A DNA stretch of 64,000 nucleotides from Salminus brasiliensis (taxonomy: Eukaryota > Chordata > Actinopteri > Characiformes > Bryconidae): assembly GCF_030463535.1 (NCBI RefSeq), contig NC_132901.1, positions 7,818,959-7,882,958 of the forward strand, written 5' to 3'. The stretch's first letter is position 1; each line of letters starts with the position of its first letter. The notes under the pieces were generated by a model. It was not told the DNA's origin. It searched no databases and was given only the letters and a program-made list of their open reading frames with translations. A program made the translations under genes and the position numbers. This document shows positions 54,800 through 64,000 of the stretch, piece by piece.

Positions 54800-54815
54800 G
54801 GCTCTTTTAAGAGCC
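54800..54815 (+). terminator. Histone 3' stem-loop, H2B unit 4
   Basis: Canonical stem-loop with ACCCA and GAAAGAGC downstream. Confidence 0.97.
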
Positions 54816-54837
54816 ACCCACGGTTTCTTCGAAAGAG

Positions 54838-55318
54838 CAGTTTTATTCAAGAACAAAGTCGCCGATGGTAAGCTATAATACTAATTATTATTATTAATAT
54901 TATTTTTTTTTTTTTTTCCCCCATGAGTGCTTCTGCAGCCATTATTGTAAAAGGAATGCCCTTCAGTGTATGTATGTATGTAAATCAACTTACTTAGTTG
55001 TTTGTCTGCATTTAATTGGTATAGTATACTAAGATTCAGGGGAAGAGCAGCAAACTAAAATACTGTGCCATACTAACTGTATGGCGTGGGGTTGTAATGC
55101 TAAGTGGGATAAATGAAGCTGCACATCACCTGTGAAAGACCAGTCCAGAGGAGATCAGCCTTACAGGTGGGGAATAGTGAGGCAGGAAACCATACTAGGG
55201 TTGACTTGAAGCCTAGAACTATACACTTGATCTTTGTAATGAAAGCTGTCTAGTATATATAACCAGGCATACGGTTAGGAAAGAGAGGAAATAAGTATCT
55301 CCACAAGCTTTTTTTGTT
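54838..55318. other. H2B 3' flank, unit 4
   Basis: This is as in unit 3, leading into satellite. No gene is seen. Confidence 0.75.
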
Positions 55319-58300
55319 GGGTCACAGAAGGGTGAAGTTATTCAAAGCCTTAGGTTTATGGTGAGATTTGAGTGAGCAAGAATAGGTTCAGAGCTAGACT
55401 TTTGATGTAGAGGGTCGGAGCGAGGCAAAAGGACGAGGGTAGAGTAAGTAAAATAGTATGGCGGTCAAAGGCCTCAGTTTTATGATGAAGGTGGATTGAG
55501 TTAAAGTGACGGTGAGTTTAAGCCTTTGCCTTAGGATACAAAGGAAGGTTCAGTAAAAGTAAGTTTCAACATTAGCCATCAGCCTGATGATTTGGATACA
55601 CATGGCCTCGGCCTACTGAGGAATGCACATCTAAGTAGAATGGTCATGACTGCATGGAATGGGTTAAATGAAAGTAAAAGTTTAAAAATAATAATTTGGT
55701 GTGTTGCTTATTGAGATAGAGGGAGGGATGGGGTTAATTTGTTTTAGTACAAGAATGAGATTTGAGTTGTTTCATGTGAGGGGTTTGAATGAGGATGGAG
55801 TGATTTTGTTTAATGGTTGGAGGAAGGATGGTGTTATTTCATTTTAGGTTTTGTGAGAGAAGGTGGTGGGGTTTGTATTAGAGTATGAATGGAAATGGGT
55901 TATTTTATTTTGGGGTTAGACGGCGGATGGGGTTATTTGGTTTCATGGTTAGAATGATGTTAAGGTTATGTTGTACTAGGTTAAGAGGGAGGACAGAGTT
56001 ATTTTGTATTAGGACTACTTGGTTTGGTCACAAAAAGATGAATTTGGTTGAAGCCTTAGGTTAATGGTGAGATTCGAGCGAGCAAGAATAGGTTCAGAGC
56101 TAGACTTTTGATGTAGAGGGTCGGAGCAAGGCAAAAAGACGAGGGTAGAGTAAGTAAATTTAGGTAGCGTAAGTAAAAAAGTATGGCGGTGAAAGTGTGT
56201 TTAGTGCAGATGTGATCTAGGAAGAGTGAGTAACAGCAGCTTTGTAAACGAGGCCTCAGGTTTATGATGGAGGTGGATTGTGTTAAAGTGACTGTGAGCT
56301 TAGGCCTTTGCCTTAGGAAGGTTCAGAAAAAGTGAATTTCAACATTGGCCATCAGCCTGATGATTTGGATACACATGGCCTCGGCCTACTGAGGAATGCA
56401 GATCTAAGTAGAATGGTCATGACTGCATGGAATGGGTTAAATGAAAGTAAAAGTTTAAAAATAATAATTTGGTGTGTTGCTTATTGAGATAGAGGGAGGG
56501 ATGGGGTTAATTTGTTTTAGTACAAGAATGAAATTGGAGTTGTTTCATGTGAGAGGTTCGAATGAGGATGGGGAGTGATTTTGTATAATGGTTGGAGGAA
56601 GGATGGTGTTATTTCATTTTAGGGTTGGAGAGAGAAGGTCGTGGGGTTTGTATTAGAGTATGAATGAAAATGGGTTATTTTATTTTGGGATTAGACGGCG
56701 GATGGGGTTATTTGGTTTCATGGTTAGAATGATGTTAAGGTTATGTTGTACTAGGTTAAGAGGGAGGACAGAGTTATTTTGTATTAGGACTATTTGGTTT
56801 GGTTCACTAACAGATGAATTTGGTTGAAGCCTTAGGTTAATGGTGAGATTTGAGCGAGCAAGAATAGGTTCAGAGCTAGACTTATGATGTAGAGGGTCGG
56901 AGCAAGGCAAAAGGACGAGGGTAGAGTAAGTAAAATAGTATGGCGGTCAAAGGCCTCAGTTTTATGATGAAGGTGGATTGAGTTAAAGGGACGGTGAGTT
57001 TAAGCCTTTGCCTTAGGATACAAAGGAAGGTTCAGTAAAAGTAAGTTTCAACATTAGCCATCAGCCTGATGATTTGGATACACATGGCCTCGGCCTACTG
57101 AGGAATGCACATCTAAGTAGAATGGTCATGACTGCATGGAATGGGTTAAATGAAAGTAAAAGTTTAAAAATAATAATTTGGTGTGTTGCTTATTGAGATA
57201 GAGGGAGGGATGGGGTTAATTTGTTTTAGTACAAGAATGAGATTGGAGTTGTTTCATGTGAGGGGTTTGAATGAGGATGGAGTGATTTTGTTTAATGGTT
57301 GGAGGAAGGATGGGGTTATTTCATTTTAGGTTTTGTGAGAGAAGGTGGTGGGGTTTGTATTAGAGTATGAATGGAAATGGGTTATTTTATTTTGGGGTTA
57401 GACGGCGGATGGGGTTATTTGGTTTCATGGTTAGAATGATGTTAAGGTTATGTTGTACTAGGTTAAGAGGGAGGACAGAGTTATTTTGTATTAGGACTAC
57501 TTGGTTTGGTCACAAAAAGATGAATTTGGTTGAAGCCTTAGGTTAATGGTGAGATTCGAGCAAGCAAGAATAGGTTCAGAGCTAGACTTTTGATGTAGAG
57601 GGTCGGAGCAAGGCAAAAAGACGAGGGTAGAGTAAGTAAATTTAGGTAGCGTAAGTAAAAAAGTATGGCGGTGAAAGTGTGTTTAGTGCAGATGTGATCT
57701 AGGAAGAGTGAGTAACAGCAGCTTTGTAAACGAGGCCTCAGGTTTATGATGGAGGTGGATTGTGTTAAAGTGACTGTGAGCTTAGGCCTTTGCCTTAGGA
57801 AGGTTCAGAAAAAGTGAATTTCAACATTGGCCATCAGCCTGATGATTTGGATACACATGGCCTCGGCCTACTGAGGAATGCAGATCTAAGTAGAATGGTC
57901 ATGACTGCATGGAATGGGTTAAATGAAAGTAAAAGTTTAAAAATAATAATTTGGTGTGTTGCTTATTGAGATAGAGGGAGGGATGGGGTTAATTTGTTTT
58001 AGTACAAGAATGAAATTGGAGTTGTTTCATGTGAGAGGTTCGAATGAGGATGGGGAGTGATTTTGTATAATGGTTGGAGGAAGGATGGTGTTATTTCATT
58101 TTAGGGTTGGAGAGAGAAGGTCGTGGGGTTTGTATTAGAGTATGAATGAAAATGGGTTATTTTATTTTGGGATTAGACGGCGGATGGGGTTATTTGGTTT
58201 CATGGTTAGAATGATGTTAAGGTTATGTTGTACTAGGTAAAGAGGGAGGACAGAGTTATTTTGTATTAGGACTATTTGGTTTGGTTCACTAACAGATGAA

Positions 58301-61300
58301 TTTGGTTGAAGCCTTAGGTTAATGGTGAGATTTGAGCGAGCAAGAATAGGTTCAGAGCTAGACTTATGATGTAGAGGGTCGGAGCAAGGCAAAAGGACGA
58401 GGGTAGAGTAAGTAAAATAGTATGGCGGTCAAAGGCCTCAGTTTTATGATGAAGGTGGATTGAGTTAAAGGGACGGTGAGTTTAAGCCTTTGCCTTAGGA
58501 TACAAAGGAAGGTTCAGTAAAAGTAAGTTTCAACATTAGCCATCAGCCTGATGATTTGGATACACATGGCCTCGGCCTACTGAGGAATGCACATCTAAGT
58601 AGAATGGTCATGACTGCATGGAATGGGTTAAATGAAAGTAAAAGTTTAAAAATAATAATTTGGTGTGTTGCTTATTGAGATAGAGGGAGGGATGGGGTTA
58701 ATTTGTTTTAGTACAAGAATGAAATTGGAGTTGTTTCATGTGAGAGGTTCGAATGAGGATGGGGAGTGATTTTGTATAATGGTTGGAGGAAGGATGGTGT
58801 TATTTCATTTTAGGGTTGGAGAGAGAAGGTCGTGGGGTTTGTATTAGAGTATGAATGAAAATGGGTTATTTTATTTTGGGATTAGACGGCGGATGGGGTT
58901 ATTTGGTTTCATGGTTAGAATGATGTTAAGGTTATGTTGTACTAGGTTAAGAGGGAGGACAGAGTTATTTTGTATTAGGACTATTTGGTTTGGTTCACTA
59001 ACAGATGAATTTAGTTGAAGCCTTAGGTTAATGGTGAGATTTGAGCGAGCAAGAATAGGTTCAGAGCTAGACTTATGATGTAGAGGGTCGGAGCAAGGCA
59101 AAAGGACGAGGGTAGAGTAAGTAAAATAGTATGGCGGTCAAAGGCCTCAGTTTTATGATGAAGGTGGATTGAGTTAAAGTGACGGTGAGTTTAAGCCTTT
59201 GCCTTAGGATACAAAGGAAGGTTCAGTAAAAGTAAGTTTCAACATTAGCCATCAGCCTGATGATTTGGATACACATGGCCTCGGCCTACTGAGGAATGCA
59301 CATCTAAGTAGAATGGTCATGACTGCATGGAATGGGTTAAATGAAAGTAAAAGTTTAAAAATAATAATTTGGTGTGTTGCTTATTGAGATAGAGGGAGGG
59401 ATGGGGTTAATTTGTTTTAGTACAAGAATGAAATTGGAGTTGTTTCATGTGAGAGGTTCGAATGAGGATGGGGAGTGATTTTGTATAATGGTTGGAGGAA
59501 GGATGGTGTTATTTCATTTTAGGGTTGGAGAGAGAAGGTCGTGGGGTTTGTATTAGAGTATGAATGAAAATGGGTTATTTTATTTTGGGATTAGACGGCG
59601 GATGGGGTTATTTGGTTTCATGGTTAGAATGATGTTAAGGTTATGTTGTACTAGGTAAAGAGGGAGGACAGAGTTATTTTGTATTAGGACTATTTGGTTT
59701 GGTTCACTAACAGATGAATTTGGTTGAAGCCTTAGGTTAATGGTGAGATTTGAGCGAGCAAGAATAGGTTCAGAGCTAGACTTATGATGTAGAGGGTCGG
59801 AGCAAGGCAAAAGGACGAGGGTAGAGTAAGTAAAATAGTATGGCGGTCAAAGGCCTCAGTTTTATGATGAAGGTGGATTGAGTTAAAGGGACGGTGAGTT
59901 TAAGCCTTTGCCTTAGGATACAAAGGAAGGTTCAGTAAAAGTAAGTTTCAACATTAGCCATCAGCCTGATGATTTGGATACACATGGCCTCGGCCTACTG
60001 AGGAATGCACATCTAAGTAGAATGGTCATGACTGCATGGAATGGGTTAAATGAAAGTAAAAGTTTAAAAATAATAATTTGGTGTGTTGCTTATTGAGATA
60101 GAGGGAGGGATGGGGTTAATTTGTTTTAGTACAAGAATGAAATTGGAGTTGTTTCATGTGAGAGGTTCGAATGAGGATGGGGAGTGATTTTGTATAATGG
60201 TTGGAGGAAGGATGGTGTTATTTCATTTTAGGGTTGGAGAGAGAAGGTCGTGGGGTTTGTATTAGAGTATGAATGAAAATGGGTTATTTTATTTTGGGAT
60301 TAGACGGCGGATGGGGTTATTTGGTTTCATGGTTAGAATGATGTTAAGGTTATGTTGTACTAGGTTAAGAGGGAGGACAGAGTTATTTTGTATTAGGACT
60401 ATTTGGTTTGGTTCACTAACAGATGAATTTAGTTGAAGCCTTAGGTTAATGGTGAGATTTGAGCGAGCAAGAATAGGTTCAGAGCTAGACTTATGATGTA
60501 GAGGGTCGGAGCAAGGCAAAAGGACGAGGGTAGAGTAAGTAAAATAGTATGGCGGTCAAAGGCCTCAGTTTTATGATGAAGGTGGATTGAGTTAAAGTGA
60601 CGGTGAGTTTAAGCCTTTGCCTTAGGATACAAAGGAAGGTTCAGTAAAAGTAAGTTTCAACATTAGCCATCAGCCTGATGATTTGGATACACATGGCCTC
60701 GGCCTACTGAGGAATGCACATCTAAGTAGAATGGTCATGACTGCATGGAATGGGTTAAATGAAAGTAAAAGTTTAAAAATAATAATTTGGTGTGTTGCTT
60801 ATTGAGATAGAGGGAGGGATGGGGTTAATTTGTTTTAGGACAAGAATGAGATTGGAGTTGTTTCATGTGAGGGGTTTGAATGAGGATGGAGTGATTTTGT
60901 TTAATGGTTGGAGGAAGGATGGGGTTATTTCATTTTAGGTTTTGTGAGAGAAGGTGGTGGGGTTTGTATTAGAGTATGAATGGAAATGGGTTATTTTATT
61001 TTGGGGTTAGACGGCGGATGGGGTTATTTGGTTTCATGGTTAGAATGATGTTAAGGTTATGTTGTACTAGGTTAAGAGGGAGGACAGAGTTATTTTGTAT
61101 TAGGACTACTTGGTTTGGTCACAAAAAGATGAATTTGGCTGAAGCCTTAGGTTAATGGTGAGATTCGAGCAAGCAAGAATAGGTTCAGAGCTAGACTTTT
61201 GATGTAGAGGGTCGGAGCAAGGCAAAAAGACGAGGGTAGAGTAAGTAAATTTAGGTAGCGTAAGTAAAAAAGTATGGCGGTGAAAGTGTGTTTAGTGCAG

Positions 61301-64000
61301 ATGTGATCTAGGAAGAGTGAGTAACAGCAGCTTTGTAAACGAGGCCTCAGGTTTATGATGGAGGTGGATTGTGTTAAAGTGACTGTGAGCTTAGGCCTTT
61401 GCCTTAGGAAGGTTCAGAAAAAGTGAATTTCAACATTGGCCATCAGCCTGATGATTTGGATACACATGGCCTCGGCCTACTGAGGAATGCAGATCTAAGT
61501 AGAATGGTCATGACTGCATGGAATGGGTTAAATGAAAGTAAAAGTTTAAAAATAATAATTTGGTGTGTTGCTTATTGAGATAGAGGGAGGGATGGGGTTA
61601 ATTTGTTTTAGTACAAGAATGAAATTGGAGTTGTTTCATGTGAGAGGTTCGAATGAGGATGGGGAGTGATTTTGTATAATGGTTGGAGGAAGGATGGTGT
61701 TATTTCATTTTAGGGTTGGAGAGAGAAGGTCGTGGGGTTTGTATTAGAGTATGAATGAAAATGGGTTATTTTATTTTGGGATTAGACGGCGGATGGGGTT
61801 ATTTGGTTTCATGGTTAGAATGATGTTAAGGTTATGTTGTACTAGGTAAAGAGGGAGGACAGAGTTATTTTGTATTAGGACTATTTGGTTTGGTTCACTA
61901 ACAGATGAATTTGGTTGAAGCCTTAGGTTAATGGTGAGATTTGAGCGAGCAAGAATAGGTTCAGAGCTAGACTTATGATGTAGAGGGTCGGAGCAAGGCA
62001 AAAGGACGAGGGTAGAGTAAGTAAAATAGTATGGCGGTCAAAGGCCTCAGTTTTATGATGAAGGTGGATTGAGTTAAAGGGACGGTGAGTTTAAGCCTTT
62101 GCCTTAGGATACAAAGGAAGGTTCAGTAAAAGTAAGTTTCAACATTAGCCATCAGCCTGATGATTTGGATACACATGGCCTCGGCCTACTGAGGAATGCA
62201 CATCTAAGTAGAATGGTCATGACTGCATGGAATGGGTTAAATGAAAGTAAAAGTTTAAAAATAATAATTTGGTGTGTTGCTTATTGAGATAGAGGGAGGG
62301 ATGGGGTTAATTTGTTTTAGTACAAGAATGAAATTGGAGTTGTTTCATGTGAGAGGTTCGAATGAGGATGGGGAGTGATTTTGTATAATGGTTGGAGGAA
62401 GGATGGTGTTATTTCATTTTAGGGTTGGAGAGAGAAGGTCGTGGGGTTTGTATTAGAGTATGAATGAAAATGGGTTATTTTATTTTGGGATTAGACGGCG
62501 GATGGGGTTATTTGGTTTCATGGTTAGAATGATGTTAAGGTTATGTTGTACTAGGTTAAGAGGGAGGACAGAGTTATTTTGTATTAGGACTATTTGGTTT
62601 GGTTCACTAACAGATGAATTTAGTTGAAGCCTTAGGTTAATGGTGAGATTTGAGCGAGCAAGAATAGGTTCAGAGCTAGACTTTTGATGTAGAGGGTCGG
62701 AGCAAGGCAAAAGGACGAGGGTAGAGTAAGTAAAATAGTATGGCGGTCAAAGGCCTCAGTTTTATGATGAAGGTGGATTGAGTTAAAGTGACGGTGAGTT
62801 TAAGCCTTTGCCTTAGGATACAAAGGAAGGTTCAGTAAAAGTAAGTTTCAACATTAGCCATCAGCCTGATGATTTGGATACACATGGCCTCGGCCTACTG
62901 AGGAATGCACATCTAAGTAGAATGGTCATGACTGCATGGAATGGGTTAAATGAAAGTAAAAGTTTAAAAATAATAATTTGGTGTGTTGCTTATTGAGATA
63001 GAGGGAGGGATGGGGTTAATTTGTTTTAGTACAAGAATGAAATTGGAGTTGTTTCATGTGAGAGGTTCGAATGAGGATGGGGAGTGATTTTGTATAATGG
63101 TTGGAGGAAGGATGGTGTTATTTCATTTTAGGGTTGGAGAGAGAAGGTCGTGGGGTTTGTATTAGAGTATGAATGAAAATGGGTTATTTTATTTTGGGAT
63201 TAGACGGCGGATGGGGTTATTTGGTTTCATGGTTAGAATGATGTTAAGGTTATGTTGTACTAGGTAAAGAGGGAGGACAGAGTTATTTTGTATTAGGACT
63301 ATTTGGTTTGGTTCACTAACAGATGAATTTGGTTGAAGCCTTAGGTTAATGGTGAGATTTGAGCGAGCAAGAATAGGTTCAGAGCTAGACTTATGATGTA
63401 GAGGGTCGGAGCAAGGCAAAAGGACGAGGGTAGAGTAAGTAAAATAGTATGGCGGTCAAAGGCCTCAGTTTTATGATGAAGGTGGATTGAGTTAAAGGGA
63501 CGGTGAGTTTAAGCCTTTGCCTTAGGATACAAAGGAAGGTTCAGTAAAAGTAAGTTTCAACATTAGCCATCAGCCTGATGATTTGGATACACATGGCCTC
63601 GGCCTACTGAGGAATGCACATCTAAGTAGAATGGTCATGACTGCATGGAATGGGTTAAATGAAAGTAAAAGTTTAAAAATAATAATTTGGTGTGTTGCTT
63701 ATTGAGATAGAGGGAGGGATGGGGTTAATTTGTTTTAGTACAAGAATGAAATTGGAGTTGTTTCATGTGAGAGGTTCGAATGAGGATGGGGAGTGATTTT
63801 GTATAATGGTTGGAGGAAGGATGGTGTTATTTCATTTTAGGGTTGGAGAGAGAAGGTCGTGGGGTTTGTATTAGAGTATGAATGAAAATGGGTTATTTTA
63901 TTTTGGGATTAGACGGCGGATGGGGTTATTTGGTTTCATGGTTAGAATGATGTTAAGGTTATGTTGTACTAGGTTAAGAGGGAGGACAGAGTTATTTTGT
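55319..64000 (+). repeat. 709/773-bp satellite array, unit 4 (runs off the window)
   Basis: There are about twelve monomers, with long forms near 56155, 57637 and 61247. Short monomers alternate between two sub-variants (ACTAGGTAAAGAGG and ACTAGGTTAAGAGG), giving a ~1418-bp dimer pattern. A block of about 3.6 kb is repeated (57.6 to 61.2 kb onward). The first 4.7 kb matches the unit 3 array monomer by monomer, and it continues past the point where unit 3 is deleted. Confidence 0.95.

Noticed and set aside
56680-56910. A 76-codon minus-strand frame (starting MPCSDPLH or MHCSDPLH) repeated in some twenty short-form satellite monomers
   Set aside because: Its conservation is explained by satellite homogenisation. 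Changes between copies alter residues freely, long-form monomers break it, and no promoter or family similarity is seen.

Overview
The window is part of a vertebrate, most likely teleost fish, replication-dependent histone gene cluster. It holds 13 intronless core or linker histone genes, all on the + strand: four H4, five H2B, two H3.2, one H1 and one H2A. Each is followed by the 16-nt histone 3' stem-loop (GGCTCTTTTAAGAGCC). The fish assignment rests on the H1/H2A sequences, an intact Tc1-like transposon with a DD34E transposase, and the style of the interspersed short elements and microsatellites. It is an inference; no species is claimed.

The locus is built from large tandem segmental duplications, recognised by the same spacer landmark at 1, 19103, 37000 and 51897, which gives units of 19102, 17897 and 14897 bp and a fourth cut by the window end. 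Each unit reads: linker with (TA)n, then H4, H2B, a G/T-rich satellite array, a variable gene block, and a ~6-kb spacer. Unit 2 (19103-36999) has the fullest block, H1-H2A-H3, with a complete Tc1 element downstream of H3. Unit 1 lacks H1 and H2A: its satellite joins directly to the H3 promoter at ~12438. It also carries an extra H2B embedded in satellite. Unit 3 lacks H1, H2A, H3 and the left part of the Tc1 element: its satellite joins the transposase gene at 45100/45101. Unit 4 runs off the window still in satellite.

The satellite has ~709-bp monomers and a longer ~773-bp form. It occupies roughly 24-25 kb, about two fifths of the window. Part of the monomer is made of a degenerate ~33-bp subrepeat (GTTATTTTGTATTAGGG-like), and simpler remnants of that subrepeat lie at the distal edge of the array at about 25.76-26.06 kb. 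Most structural differences between the units have one breakpoint inside this satellite, which suggests that it drives copy-number change in the cluster.

The histone proteins are identical between copies of a type, and they would together supply nucleosome subunits in S phase through U7/SLBP-dependent mRNA processing. Gene content is not stoichiometric in this window (H4:H2B:H3:H2A:H1 = 4:5:2:1:1). The 6-kb spacers hold no recognisable gene. They contain two ~1-kb elements with 30-bp terminal inverted repeats and CTCF-like ends, a near-perfect 146-bp inverted repeat, two ZNF143-like motifs and several microsatellites. Nothing here is prokaryotic, and there is no CRISPR array, tRNA or rRNA that I can support.
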